Of a stretch of DNA of 64,000 bases, positions 18,691 through 28,731 are shown piece by piece; positions within the stretch are counted from its first letter, which is position 1; each line of letters starts with the position of its first letter. The notes beneath the pieces were generated by a model. It did not search any database. It was not told where the DNA came from and saw nothing but the letters and a program-made list of their open reading frames with translations. Origin of the DNA: Mobilitalea sibirica (GTDB lineage Bacteria > Bacillota > Clostridia > Lachnospirales > Lachnospiraceae). The stretch spans positions 1 to 64,000 of the forward strand of contig NZ_JAEAGR010000001.1 of the NCBI RefSeq assembly GCF_015999265.1, read 5' to 3'. Both the position numbers and the translations under genes were made by a program.

Positions 18691-19371
18691 ATGGTAGATT
18701 TATTGGTGATTGAAGATAACATTGAATTAGGGACCATTCTTTGTGATTTTCTTACTAGGGATGGTTATTCCCTCTATCATGCAAAAAGTGGTGAAGAGGG
18801 AATTGAATATCTGGAAGGCAATACGGTTAAGCTTGTACTACTTGATATTATGCTTCCCGAGCTGGATGGTTTTGGAGTATGTACTACGATTAGATCGAAG
18901 GGAAATATGCCGATTATCATCATGAGTGCAAAGGTTGATAAAGAGGATAAAATTACAGGACTTACCCTAGGAGCCGATGATTATATTGAAAAGCCCTTTG
19001 ATATGGAGATATTATCAGCAAAGATTAAGGCTCAGCTACGCAGAAGCTATGATATGAAGGAAAAAGGAAAGCTTTTAACTGACGGTAATTTAACCATAGA
19101 TATTGATGCTACTACAGTTTATCTGGAGGGAAAGCCGCTTGTAATGACTTTGAAGGAATATGAGCTTTTAATACTTTTTATAGAAAATAAAGGTAAGACC
19201 CTGCAAAAGGATTGGATATTCAATAAGATATGGGGCATGGACAGTTTCAGCGAACCGTCTACATTAACGGTACATATCAATAAGCTTCGGGAGAAGGTTG
19301 AAAAAAACCCTAAAGAACCAAAACGAATTGTTACCGTCTGGGGAGTGGGGTATAAGTATGAAGCAATATAA
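18691..19371 (+). CDS. Response regulator, OmpR/PhoB family
   Basis: The protein has 226 residues. The receiver domain (1-115) has the phosphorylated aspartate D52 in LLDIMLPELDG and the conserved lysine in EKPFDME. A winged-helix DNA-binding domain (about 130-226) ends in VTVWGVGYKYE, typical of the OmpR family. It overlaps the kinase gene by 14 bases and follows the ABC transporter genes, so it probably regulates that transporter. Confidence 0.93.
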   Translation: MVDLLVIEDNIELGTILCDFLTRDGYSLYHAKSGEEGIEYLEGNTVKLVLLDIMLPELDGFGVCTTIRSKGNMPIIIMSAKVDKEDKITGLTLGADDYIEKPFDMEILSAKIKAQLRRSYDMKEKGKLLTDGNLTIDIDATTVYLEGKPLVMTLKEYELLILFIENKGKTLQKDWIFNKIWGMDSFSEPSTLTVHINKLREKVEKNPKEPKRIVTVWGVGYKYEAI

Positions 19372-20668
19372 TCGTATCCTGGTAGGGTATGTTATAGGAT
19401 TTGTTTTCCTAATCGGAGTATCTACTTATTTGCTTAATGAATATTCCATCCACCAACCCCAAAAAGCATATTTGGTTGAGGTCAACCGTATTCTTAATTC
19501 ATTCATACAGAATAAGGAGTTCTCAGAAATAGAGTTATCAACATATAAGCACGTAAAGGATGTGAATTATTTATCTCTTTCAGCAGCTTCTGCAAAGACT
19601 ACTGATTTTACGGAGGATATGGAACTTTTTTTTAGTGGAAACTCTATATCAAAAGAGTATGAATATATGATTAAGCCCTTCTATGTTGAAAATGAACTTA
19701 AGGGATATCTAAGATTTATATATGATACGGGAGAAGACGTATATAAGAGTAAAATGCTTTTCTTCATTATATGTATTGAGACAGTCATATTTTTAACGGC
19801 ACTTACGATCTTACTTTATCTAAAAAGAAATCTGTTACGACCCTTTCATGAGATCAGCCAAATGCCCTATGAGCTTGCGAAGGGCCACCTACCGGAGAGT
19901 GTGAAAGAATCGAAAAGCAGATATTTTGGTAAATTTGTATGGGGATTAAATCTGCTTAAAGATAGCCTTGAGGAGCATAAGATGAAGGAATTGCAGATGG
20001 AAAAGGATAAAAAGCTGATGATCTTATCCATCTCCCATGATATAAAAACGCCGTTAAGTACAATTAAATTGTATGCGAAGGCTCTTTATGAAGATTTATA
20101 TGATTCTGAAGAAAAAAAGCACAATACGGCAAGGCTGATTGATGAAAAGGCTGATCAGATAGAGAAATTTGTATCTCAGATTATTAAAACATCCTCAACC
20201 GAATTGTTTGATTTTGAGGTAAGGGTGGGTGAGTTTTATCTGAAATCATTAATAGATGCCGTACAACGGGTGTACGAGGAGAAGTTAGGACTTCTTAAGA
20301 TAGAATTTATAATACAACCCTATAAAAATAAATTGCTCTCAGGCGATATAGAAAAATTAATTGATGTGATGGATAATATTCTTCAGAATGCTATAAAGTA
20401 TGGGGATGGTAAGAAAATTACCTTTTCCTTTGAGGAAGAAGATAATTGTCAATTAATTCGTATCACAAATACAGGGACACCAATACCGCCTACTGATTTT
20501 GTACATATCTATGAAAGTTTCTGGCGGGGTTCCAATGCCCATGGAAAACAGGGTAACGGATTGGGTCTATACATATGTAAACAACTGCTACGAAAAATGG
20601 ATGGCGAGATTTTTGCAGAAGCAGAAGCAAATAATATGAGTTTTATTATTGTTTTAAAGAAATGTTAA
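19358..20668 (+). CDS. Membrane sensor histidine kinase
   Basis: The protein has 436 residues from the ATG at 19358, which overlaps the end of the response-regulator gene. Membrane segments at about 8-27 and 130-152 flank an extracytoplasmic sensor region of about 100 residues. The phosphorylated histidine is H227 in SISHDIKTPLS. The ATP-binding domain shows the N-box DNILQNAIKYGDG and the G-box GNGLGLYICKQL. A longer frame starting at 19298 exists but would overlap the previous gene by 74 bases and begins without a ribosome site. Confidence 0.92.
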   Translation: MKQYNRILVGYVIGFVFLIGVSTYLLNEYSIHQPQKAYLVEVNRILNSFIQNKEFSEIELSTYKHVKDVNYLSLSAASAKTTDFTEDMELFFSGNSISKEYEYMIKPFYVENELKGYLRFIYDTGEDVYKSKMLFFIICIETVIFLTALTILLYLKRNLLRPFHEISQMPYELAKGHLPESVKESKSRYFGKFVWGLNLLKDSLEEHKMKELQMEKDKKLMILSISHDIKTPLSTIKLYAKALYEDLYDSEEKKHNTARLIDEKADQIEKFVSQIIKTSSTELFDFEVRVGEFYLKSLIDAVQRVYEEKLGLLKIEFIIQPYKNKLLSGDIEKLIDVMDNILQNAIKYGDGKKITFSFEEEDNCQLIRITNTGTPIPPTDFVHIYESFWRGSNAHGKQGNGLGLYICKQLLRKMDGEIFAEAEANNMSFIIVLKKC

Positions 20669-20902
20669 TGTATACAATAAGACTTTTGAAGCACTATTTT
20701 CCGTATGGGATGAGTAAGAAAATTACCTATTATTCTTATGAAGAAACACATTAGAAGAAAGTTTAATAAATAACTCTAATATAAAATTATGGGAGAGTAT
20801 CTATATATGATAAGTTCAATGCTATATACAAAGAATTTATCAATAGGGATACCTCCCATATTAATTGTAGTAATACGTCAAAGGAAATAAATACAGGTTA
20901 AG

Positions 20903-22168
20903 TTATTTCTTTACAGGAATGGTCTTATCCTTAAAGCTTCGTGTGAATATATCACTATGCTCTAAAAGACTTTCAACAGTATCGATACCAAGCTTATGGA
21001 GTAGTTCTATTACATAGGGATTGTCAATCGGAGTAGGATAGGTTGCCTTATTGCCGTATTCTTCCACATGCTCTCTGCCAAGTTCATGAGGAATTAAAGC
21101 TCTTGGTCCACCGACACAACCGCCGACACAACCCATACCTTCAAAAAAGTTAGCTGTTATGTTACCGGATAAAATATCATTTATCATTTCTTTACATTCC
21201 GGAACTCCATCTGCCTGTTTGGTCCGTATTGATATACTTCTGTTAGGATTAAGTCGTTCCAGTGTAAGGGCAACGGCTTCGCTGACGCCACCGGTATGCG
21301 CATAAATTCTTCCTGCCCTGGAGGAGTGATCTTTTTCGCTTTCTTCCATGGCAGCAGGATCAATTTCCATAACTTCAAAGATGTCCTGTATCTCTTGAAA
21401 AGTTAGAACATAGTCAACGGCATCGGCAATATCTTTTTCTCTGGCTTCAGCTTTCTTGGCCATACATGGGCCAATAAAAACGGTAAGTGCATCCGGATGC
21501 ATCACTTTTACGGCACGACCACTGGCGATCATAGGAGAAACTGCCGGAGGTACGTGGGGGACCAGATCATTGTAGATTTTACGTATCATGGCGATCCATA
21601 CCGGGCAACAACAACTGGTAAGCTGATAATCCGTTTCTGTTTGAATGTTTTTATCAAACTCCAGAGCTTCTTTTAAGGTTAAAATATCCGCAAATAAAGC
21701 AACCTCAATCATTCCGTCAAATCCGACCATCTTTAGCGCATTACGAAGCTTTCCGGGTGTAACCTCACTAGTGAACTGACCTAAAAAAGCAGGAGCAACT
21801 AAAGCATAGGCTAAACCCTTATGTGATCGAAGTGCCTGTAACACAGGTATCACGTCTTTACTATTGGTAAGATTTTTTGCGCGACACTCCTGGATGCAAA
21901 ACATACATCCGGCGCACAGATCCTCATCAATAACTATATTTCCGGATGCACCCGGATTGATTGCATGGAATGGACATACGTTAACGCAGTGATGTTCATC
22001 ATCGCAATCGCAATTACCGGTATGCCATACAACCGGATGCTTTTTTGGATGAAGCAGACAATCCAATTGATGAGCGTCATACGGATCCAAGGTCCTAAGA
22101 TAATCCTCTTCCTCATGTTTAGCAGTTGCTGCCATAAGTTCCTTATATAAATCTTCAAAAGTTTTCAT
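20903..22168 (-). CDS. [FeFe]-hydrogenase with two ferredoxin-type [4Fe-4S] clusters
   Basis: The protein has 421 residues. The N-terminal third holds two cysteine motifs for [4Fe-4S] clusters (CVNVCPFHAI region and CAGCMFCIQEC). The H-cluster domain has its three signature loops: L1 as TSCCCPVW with C186-C188, L2 as GPCMAKKAE near 232, and L3 as EGMGCVGGCVGGP from about 343. The extra cysteine in L1 replaces the serine of the common TSCCP form; I recall this from group B (CpIII-like) enzymes, but that is from memory. It would make or oxidise H2 with ferredoxin. It is encoded alone, with no HydB/C or maturase gene nearby. Confidence 0.88.
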   Translation of the reverse strand: MKTFEDLYKELMAATAKHEEEDYLRTLDPYDAHQLDCLLHPKKHPVVWHTGNCDCDDEHHCVNVCPFHAINPGASGNIVIDEDLCAGCMFCIQECRAKNLTNSKDVIPVLQALRSHKGLAYALVAPAFLGQFTSEVTPGKLRNALKMVGFDGMIEVALFADILTLKEALEFDKNIQTETDYQLTSCCCPVWIAMIRKIYNDLVPHVPPAVSPMIASGRAVKVMHPDALTVFIGPCMAKKAEAREKDIADAVDYVLTFQEIQDIFEVMEIDPAAMEESEKDHSSRAGRIYAHTGGVSEAVALTLERLNPNRSISIRTKQADGVPECKEMINDILSGNITANFFEGMGCVGGCVGGPRALIPHELGREHVEEYGNKATYPTPIDNPYVIELLHKLGIDTVESLLEHSDIFTRSFKDKTIPVKK

Positions 22169-22597
22169 AAGCCACCCCTTACAGGTATTATAAACCCTAC
22201 AATTTTATACTGATAGAATCTTTTTTATACAAATGCTATAGATATATTGCTTATAATTATTGTACCACAATATGGGATGTATTTTCCACAAAGAATTGGA
22301 TTATACCTCCAATGTCAAGCAATTTATTTTATTTGATTTATAGCATGCAGTATATGTTGGTATTATTGAACATTTTTGCCATCATTATTCCAATCTTTTC
22401 TTTACTAGGTTTTGAAATTGATTTATAATAATACTTGTCAGTTCCCAAAGTGTATATTTTTGGGCGTCGTGGATAACCTATATCCAGCCAAGAAGGTTGA
22501 TAGCTGTTTTATCAATAAACTATATTTAAAGTTCGCATTTAGATAGAGCTCGGAATTAGTTATTTTTATTAGAAATTCGTAGATATGGAGAAAAAAG
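22169..22597. other. Divergent intergenic region, 429 bases
   Basis: This lies between the minus-strand hydrogenase gene and the plus-strand vanZ-like gene and should hold both promoters. Small hairpins are visible (CCCAAA-TTTGGG at about 22445-22465). I found no match to a riboswitch consensus and no gene. Confidence 0.4.
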
Positions 22598-23056
22598 TTG
22601 AAAGAGAATCAAAAAAGAATCTTAACGAAAGCCGGTTGGCTTATGTTTTATTTATATATTATATTATTGTGTTATTTTTTGTTTTTTAGTGAGCATTACG
22701 GAAGAGATTTAATATCAGAAGATTATCGTTACAATCTGGAGTTTTTCAAGGAAATTAAACGATTTATCAAATATCGGGAGATTTTGGGTCTTGAAAGCTT
22801 TGTAGTAAATATCCTTGGTAATATATTAGCGTTTGCACCCTTTGGCCTTCTGCTACCTCTTTTAAATAAGAGATACCGCAGGATTTTTTATGTCACTTTT
22901 TTAAGTTGTACCTTCAGCTTAGCAATTGAACTGGTCCAGATGTATTCTAAGGTTGGAATATTTGATGTTGATGATGTTGTTTTGAATACACTCGGAGGAT
23001 TAATAGGTTATCTGTTTTTCGCATTGGGTAACGGTATATTGAAAAAAATCCGATGA
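22598..23056 (+). CDS. VanZ-like family membrane protein
   Basis: The protein has 152 residues and four membrane segments, with the VanZ family pattern: NILGNILAFAPFGLLLPLL in the middle and AIELVQMY followed by FDVDDVVLNTLGGLIGY. VanZ of enterococci gives low-level teicoplanin resistance, but most family members have no known role. The start is a TTG 7 bases after TATGGAG. The next gene begins 30 bases downstream of its stop. Confidence 0.82.
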   Translation: MKENQKRILTKAGWLMFYLYIILLCYFLFFSEHYGRDLISEDYRYNLEFFKEIKRFIKYREILGLESFVVNILGNILAFAPFGLLLPLLNKRYRRIFYVTFLSCTFSLAIELVQMYSKVGIFDVDDVVLNTLGGLIGYLFFALGNGILKKIR

Positions 23057-23085
23057 AAAGCAAAAGGGTAGAAGGGGGAAATGAA

Positions 23086-23418
23086 ATGTTAAGAATCATT
23101 CGAAAGAAGGATATGATTCATTTTTCTGGAAGAAGACATAGCAAAACAGGAGTTATCTCGGCAATTATCGGTTTTGCCGTGGTAGCCGGCTTTATTGTGG
23201 TTAGTGTAATCTCCGGTTTGATGAAGGGAGAAGGTGGACTGATTTTAGGTGTCATCGGTTTTGCGCTTTTTGCTCTGGCTGTTTTCGGATTTACTCTATC
23301 TTATAAGTCGTTTAAGCAAAGAGATATTTTTTATCGGTTTCCAATTATCGGAGCTGTTCTGAACGGATGTATGACGATTTTATTATTAATTCTTTATATT
23401 TTAGGTTTTGGTAGTTAA
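23086..23418 (+). CDS. Small membrane protein of the DUF6142 type
   Basis: The protein has 110 residues from the ATG at 23086 (AGGGGG upstream). It begins MLRIIRKKDMIHFSGRRHSK, followed by three membrane segments. The MIHFSGRRHSKTGV start is what I remember as typical of the DUF6142 family found in clostridia. Function unknown. It is probably co-transcribed with the VanZ-like gene. Confidence 0.7.
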   Translation: MLRIIRKKDMIHFSGRRHSKTGVISAIIGFAVVAGFIVVSVISGLMKGEGGLILGVIGFALFALAVFGFTLSYKSFKQRDIFYRFPIIGAVLNGCMTILLLILYILGFGS

Positions 23419-23500
23419 GAAAAAGTTCACATCATAAACCGTATTATATGTAAACCCATATAAGTTTATTACGAATGAGAATGAATGGAGGAGGCCTGCT

Positions 23501-24088
23501 TTGACCAGATTAGAACAGCAAATAAATTTTATCATTGAAGTGGATAAGCTAAAGAATATAATACGTCAGAACTATCTTGTGGATGGTAGCCGTAAGGAGG
23601 ATGACGCAGATCATTCTTGGCATCTTGCGTTGATGTGTGCGATACTTAGCGAGCATGCCAATGAAAAGATTGATGTATTAAAAACTATGGTTATGGTATT
23701 GATTCATGATTTGGTAGAAATTGATGCCGGAGATACCTATGCCTACGATTCCAATGCAAATGTGTCAAAAAGGGAACGGGAATTGGAAGCCGCAGATCGT
23801 ATTTTTCGGTTGCTGCCGGCGGACCAAGCTCAAGAAATCCGTGCTTTATGGGATGAATTTGAAGAGGGAAGGACTCCGGAAGCTAAATTTGCCGTAACTC
23901 TAGACAAAGTTCAGCCACTATTATTAAATTCAGGCAGTGATGGAAAGTCATGGAAGGAGCATAAGGTGACTCTCTCACAGATTCTGAAACGTAATGAGAA
24001 TACAGGAGAAGGATCTCAGGCATTATGGGACTATGGCTATCAACTAATTCAAAAAAATGTAGATAACAACAATATTATTAATCAATAG
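23501..24088 (+). CDS. HD-domain phosphohydrolase (YfbR/HDDC2-like)
   Basis: This 195-residue cytoplasmic protein carries an HD metal-dependent phosphohydrolase domain. The metal-binding residues appear as HSWHLALM near residue 35 and the HD pair in VLIHDLVEIDAGD near 70. Relatives are 5'-deoxynucleotidases acting on nucleoside monophosphates; the exact substrate here is not known. It starts at a TTG directly after GGAGGAGG. Confidence 0.82.
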   Translation: MTRLEQQINFIIEVDKLKNIIRQNYLVDGSRKEDDADHSWHLALMCAILSEHANEKIDVLKTMVMVLIHDLVEIDAGDTYAYDSNANVSKRERELEAADRIFRLLPADQAQEIRALWDEFEEGRTPEAKFAVTLDKVQPLLLNSGSDGKSWKEHKVTLSQILKRNENTGEGSQALWDYGYQLIQKNVDNNNIINQ

Positions 24089-24140
24089 ATGCGACATTTA
24101 AAGAATTATGGGAATACAGTTCCCGTAGATAGGAGTAAAT

Positions 24141-26231
24141 ATGTATCAAAATAATTTTTCAAAAGAAGAATGGGAGGAAATAAAGGAAAGATATGAACTT
24201 GCAATAGATCGTATCCGGTTAATGGAGCAGGAAAACACCGTAAAAGAGCCTTTCATTGAGTACTTCCGTAAGATGGCTGCTTTTGTTATGCTGATAAAAA
24301 ACATTGTTCAGTTGAAAGAAGAAAATTCTCTCGCTGATTTAGCAATAAAGGAATATAAATCCATTAATCGCTCTTTGTATGAGGATATTACGGGAGATAA
24401 TTATCTTGTTAGTTATGCAAATCCAACCTATGCCTGTGACCGTATGGGTGTCAAATACGGTAAACTTTTATCTTTTTTATATACAGAACTGCGAAGTATT
24501 ATAATATATGCTTATGAAAAACGGCTTTATGAATTAACGATTTATCTGGAACTGTTAATTGAAGTATATAATTACTTTGAAGCAGAAGATGAATTTACTT
24601 ATAAGGATGTTAAGAGAGCTATCTATGATTTTATGTATGATTATTGTGACCTCTTGGTAACTCGTCGAATTAGAGAAATGATTGACACTGAGCTTGCTTT
24701 TGCCACCGATATAATTATGACATCGGATTTATCGGATCTAAAGTATCTCTACCAATACGGAGACTATATCTCAGAGAACGAAGAGCGGACTGCTAAGTTT
24801 TTGAATTCGTTACCGGAAAAGCAGATAAAGGCTATGGCAGATACCTTTACCGAAGGTTATCGACTCGGTTTTATTGCCAATAATTTAGATATCAGTAAGA
24901 AGGCCATTGTTAATCTTAGGTATCAAATTGGATTTGAAAGAATGGTCCGTCAGGTCATTCATAATTTTGAGAAAATGGGATTGAAACCAACGATTTACCG
25001 AGCGGCGTATAATGCGATGAATCGTTATCAGCAGCATAAAATCGGATACCACGCCACCAGCCCAAACAGGCAATATGATTATGATCACCGCTTTGATATC
25101 GGCATCTTCCTTGATAAAGCGTTAAAGGTTAGAAAACTGGAAAGTCTTAAAACCGGTTTAGAACAATATAAGGATAAGGCGGCTCTTTATGCCGGTCCTA
25201 GCCTGATACAAGTCTTTGGAGAAGAATTATTTGCTCCGGAGGATAAGAAAGAAGTAATCCGTCTGGATAAGCGGCAGCAGAAATTATATGTGGATTACTA
25301 TAATGAAGCTAATTTTATTCATGAGAAATACTTAAAATTAAGTGAGACTTCCTTTACGATAATCTCCTATCCAATTCCCGAAATCGGAGAAGACTTTGAG
25401 GCTATCTTTGCCGAGACAGTTAAGGTTAATACCTTAGATAGCGACTTATACCGTAAAATACAGCAAGCTATCATCAATGCCCTGGATCAGGGAGACTATG
25501 TGTATGTTCGGGGAACCGGTGCAAACCGTACCGATATTAAGGTGAAGCTACATCCTCTGAAGGATAAAGAGAAGGAAACTAATTTTGAGAATTGTGTAGC
25601 GGATGTTAATATTCCGGTAGGTGAAGTCTTTACTTCTCCGCAATTAAAAGGAACACATGGTACATTACATGTGCCCAAAGTATATCTGCACGATTTGGAA
25701 TACAGGGACTTAGAGCTGGTATTTCAGGATGGCAGAGTAATCGGGTACAACTGCAAAAACTTCGATAGTGACGAAAAGAATAAGAGTTTTATTAAGGAGA
25801 ATTTATTATATAATCATGATACTCTGCCTTTGGGAGAATTTGCAATAGGCACGAATACGACAGCTTATATGATGGGTAGGAAGTACGATATCGCGCCCAG
25901 ACTTCCAATCCTAATAGCAGAAAAGACAGGACCTCATTTTGCCATAGGCGATACCTGCTATAAAATGGCTGAGGATAAAAAGGTATTTAATCCGGACGGT
26001 AAGGAGATTATTGCAAGAGATAACGAGATATCTCTGCTTAGAAAGACAGAACCGGATAAGGCTTATTTTAACTGCCATACGGATATTACCCTCCCTTATG
26101 ATGAGATTAAAGAAATTACCGTTTGTCTAAAAGACGGCACAACAATACCAATCATTAAGGATAAGCGGTTTGTGTTAGAGGGGACACAGATCCTTAATAA
26201 GGCTTTTGATGAGGAAACAATGGAGCCGTAG
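24141..26231 (+). CDS. Conserved protein of unknown function, 696 residues
   Basis: I do not recognise a characterised family. The N-terminal half (about 1-330) is helical with many charged and aromatic residues and no membrane segment. The C-terminal half (about 400-690) looks like a beta-rich domain. There is no signal peptide, Walker motif or obvious catalytic motif. The absence of low-complexity sequence and the clean reading frame argue for a real gene. It lies between the HD phosphohydrolase and an ABC-2 exporter, and the spacing (52 bases before, 166 after) allows it to stand alone. Confidence 0.7.
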   Translation: MYQNNFSKEEWEEIKERYELAIDRIRLMEQENTVKEPFIEYFRKMAAFVMLIKNIVQLKEENSLADLAIKEYKSINRSLYEDITGDNYLVSYANPTYACDRMGVKYGKLLSFLYTELRSIIIYAYEKRLYELTIYLELLIEVYNYFEAEDEFTYKDVKRAIYDFMYDYCDLLVTRRIREMIDTELAFATDIIMTSDLSDLKYLYQYGDYISENEERTAKFLNSLPEKQIKAMADTFTEGYRLGFIANNLDISKKAIVNLRYQIGFERMVRQVIHNFEKMGLKPTIYRAAYNAMNRYQQHKIGYHATSPNRQYDYDHRFDIGIFLDKALKVRKLESLKTGLEQYKDKAALYAGPSLIQVFGEELFAPEDKKEVIRLDKRQQKLYVDYYNEANFIHEKYLKLSETSFTIISYPIPEIGEDFEAIFAETVKVNTLDSDLYRKIQQAIINALDQGDYVYVRGTGANRTDIKVKLHPLKDKEKETNFENCVADVNIPVGEVFTSPQLKGTHGTLHVPKVYLHDLEYRDLELVFQDGRVIGYNCKNFDSDEKNKSFIKENLLYNHDTLPLGEFAIGTNTTAYMMGRKYDIAPRLPILIAEKTGPHFAIGDTCYKMAEDKKVFNPDGKEIIARDNEISLLRKTEPDKAYFNCHTDITLPYDEIKEITVCLKDGTTIPIIKDKRFVLEGTQILNKAFDEETMEP

Positions 26232-26397
26232 TATTGATTTGAGGAGTCAACTCACTTAATTCACAGTAGACAAAATGTTGTGAGAGGATTAATTTTAAGA
26301 ATGATTTTACACTAAGGGATAAAATAATGGTAACTAATTGCTTTTAAAATCTTAAGCTGATCCCTGATGGCGGTAGATCGGCAGAATGGAGAGGATT

Positions 26398-27111
26398 ATG
26401 TTAAAGATTAGAAATTTCTCAAAAAGCTACAAAGGTGACAAAAAGGCAGTTGACCAACTAAATCTGGAGATAGCTAATGGGGATATCTTTGGTTTTATCG
26501 GACATAATGGTGCTGGAAAGACGACAACAATCCGTGCCATAGCCGGAGTGATGGATTTTGAAGAGGGAGATATTTTTATTAACGGGGTATCCATAAAAAA
26601 GGATCCGGTTGCTTGTAAAAAAATCACGGCGTATATACCGGATAATCCTGATTTATATGAACATTTAACCGGTATTTCCTATCTTAATTTTATAGGTGAT
26701 ATTTATGAGGTGAATAAGTTTGATCGGGAGACTCTTATTGAGAAATATTCAGATGCCTTTGAACTTACCTCCAATCTTGGAGACTCCATAGCATCTTATT
26801 CCCATGGAATGAAACAGAAGCTGGCTATTATAGCAGCGTTGATACATAGACCCAAGCTTCTTATTCTGGACGAACCTTTTGTGGGCCTTGATCCGAAAGC
26901 GGCTCATACTTTAAAATCCATCATGTCAGATTTATGTAAGAGTGGGAGTGCAATCTTTTTCTCCACCCATGTATTGGAGGTGGCCGAGAAGCTCTGTAAT
27001 CGAATCGCAATTATTAAAAACGGAAAACTGATCGCCTATGGTCCTACCAAGGAGGTTACCGGAGATCATAGCTTGGAAGATGTTTTCTTGGATCTGATTG
27101 ATAAAAAATAA
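26398..27111 (+). CDS. ABC-2 exporter ATPase
   Basis: The protein has 237 residues from the ATG at 26398, which is better placed after GGAGAGG than the ATG at 26386. Walker A is GHNGAGKTT near residue 40, the signature is SYSHGMKQK near 138, and Walker B is LLILDEPFVGLD. The short length and the SHGMKQK signature fit ABC-2 type exporters. It pairs with the permease gene 29 bases downstream. Substrate unknown. Confidence 0.9.
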   Translation: MLKIRNFSKSYKGDKKAVDQLNLEIANGDIFGFIGHNGAGKTTTIRAIAGVMDFEEGDIFINGVSIKKDPVACKKITAYIPDNPDLYEHLTGISYLNFIGDIYEVNKFDRETLIEKYSDAFELTSNLGDSIASYSHGMKQKLAIIAALIHRPKLLILDEPFVGLDPKAAHTLKSIMSDLCKSGSAIFFSTHVLEVAEKLCNRIAIIKNGKLIAYGPTKEVTGDHSLEDVFLDLIDKK

Positions 27112-27140
27112 CACTGACAGAAAGGTTTGGGGTAACGGAT

Positions 27141-28712
27141 ATGAAAAAAGTCTTACGTTTAATTAGTGTACAGCTTGGTGCCATTCTGGGTGATATGCTC
27201 TCCATAGGTAATAACCGTAAGAGAAAACCTAAAGCAATCTATTTTGGTGTTTTACTATTTGTTTTGGGAATGGGGTCAATTGCTTTTTTTTACTGCTTCA
27301 TGCTGGGTAAAGGTCTTCAGATGTATAATAGTATTGATATACTGCCCGCTATGATGATGGCGGTGATTAGTATGATAGTTCTTCTGACTACCGTGTTCAA
27401 GGTAAAGGGAACGATATTTGGATTTAAGGATTATGATATGGTAATGTCCCTTCCGGTAAAGACGGGTAGTATTGTTGCCAGCCGATTAATTTTATTATAC
27501 AGTATTAATTTTTTGTTTGTTCTTATGATTATGATACCTATGATGATAGCGTATGGTGTTTTAGCCAACCCAGGTTATTTGTTTTATCTATATGGTTTAT
27601 TAACGATCTGGTTTATACCACTGGTACCGATTATTTTAGCATCGGTTCTTGGAACCGGGATTACCTATATTGCTTCCAAGTTCCGACATAGCAATTTGGC
27701 TAATATCATAGTTTCGGTAATATTGATTCTTGCTATTATTGTGCTACCGCTTTTTGTGAAAGATACAGGAGAGGAAATAGTTAATTTTAGTCGTGCCTTG
27801 ACCGAACAGGTGAATTCAATTTATCCGTTGGCAGACATGTATACAAAAGCGGTTGTTCATAATAATAGTATGGCATTGGTATCTTTTTTGGGAATATCCG
27901 TTGTATGCTTCCTGCTTTATTCTCTTTTAATTGGCAAGGTGTTTAAAAAGATGAATACAGTAATTATGACAGGGAGATACCGTACGAATTATAAAATGGG
28001 AGAATTAAAACAAACAACTCCCTTTCAGGCACTATATAAAAAGGAATTGGCTAGGTATTTCTCGTCCACTATCTATGTTCTTAATACGGGAGTTGGGATA
28101 ATTATGCTGATTGCGGGAGCGGTTGCTCTCTTATTTGTTGATCTGGAGCAGATGCTTGGAGTACCTCAGGCCTTGGATATGATTAGGAAGGTCAGTCCTA
28201 TATTTATATCCTTCTGCCTTGCTACCAGTAGCACTACAATGGCATCCATATCCTTAGAGGGGAAAAATCTTTGGGTAATAAAATCATTACCTGTATCTAC
28301 GAAGGTTATCTTCCTGTCTAAGATGGCAGTGAATTTTACCATAACAGCGCCGTCTGTCATTGCGGCTGTTCTCATTAGTATTGTTTTAGAATTAAGTATG
28401 ATACAGACTTTACTTTTGTTGGGCATCACAATCGGGTTTTCTTTCTTTGTAGCAGTGTTTGGGATGTTAGTGAATTTAAAACTACCGAACTTCAACTGGA
28501 CAACGGAAACTGTAGTAGTAAAACAAAGTGCCTCCTCAGTGGTTACTATTTTCTCCGGGATTGGAATTGCAGCATTGCAGTACCTGATGTTGCTTATATT
28601 ACCGTCTTTTGAGTTGGCTTATTTGATTTATGGAATATTATTGATTTTAACAGACATTGCATTATATAAGATTTTAATAACATGGGGTAATAAGCGTTTC
28701 GTAGCACTATAG
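27141..28712 (+). CDS. ABC-2 type exporter permease
   Basis: The protein has 523 residues and about 12 hydrophobic segments spread along its length, and no soluble catalytic domain. The mid-protein pairs of segments and the MGELKQTTPFQALYKKELARYF stretch (about 290-315) recall large duplicated ABC-2 permeases of clostridia. The final codons are part of a terminator hairpin, so the operon ends here. It acts with the ATPase just upstream. Confidence 0.82.
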   Translation: MKKVLRLISVQLGAILGDMLSIGNNRKRKPKAIYFGVLLFVLGMGSIAFFYCFMLGKGLQMYNSIDILPAMMMAVISMIVLLTTVFKVKGTIFGFKDYDMVMSLPVKTGSIVASRLILLYSINFLFVLMIMIPMMIAYGVLANPGYLFYLYGLLTIWFIPLVPIILASVLGTGITYIASKFRHSNLANIIVSVILILAIIVLPLFVKDTGEEIVNFSRALTEQVNSIYPLADMYTKAVVHNNSMALVSFLGISVVCFLLYSLLIGKVFKKMNTVIMTGRYRTNYKMGELKQTTPFQALYKKELARYFSSTIYVLNTGVGIIMLIAGAVALLFVDLEQMLGVPQALDMIRKVSPIFISFCLATSSTTMASISLEGKNLWVIKSLPVSTKVIFLSKMAVNFTITAPSVIAAVLISIVLELSMIQTLLLLGITIGFSFFVAVFGMLVNLKLPNFNWTTETVVVKQSASSVVTIFSGIGIAALQYLMLLILPSFELAYLIYGILLILTDIALYKILITWGNKRFVAL

Positions 28713-28731
28713 GTGTTACGAAACGTTTTAT
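28694..28731 (+). terminator. Terminator overlapping the stop codon of the permease gene
   Basis: GCGTTTCGTA-CAC pairs with GTG-TACGAAACGT. The left arm lies inside the last codons of the gene, and TTTTAT follows the right arm. Confidence 0.7.
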
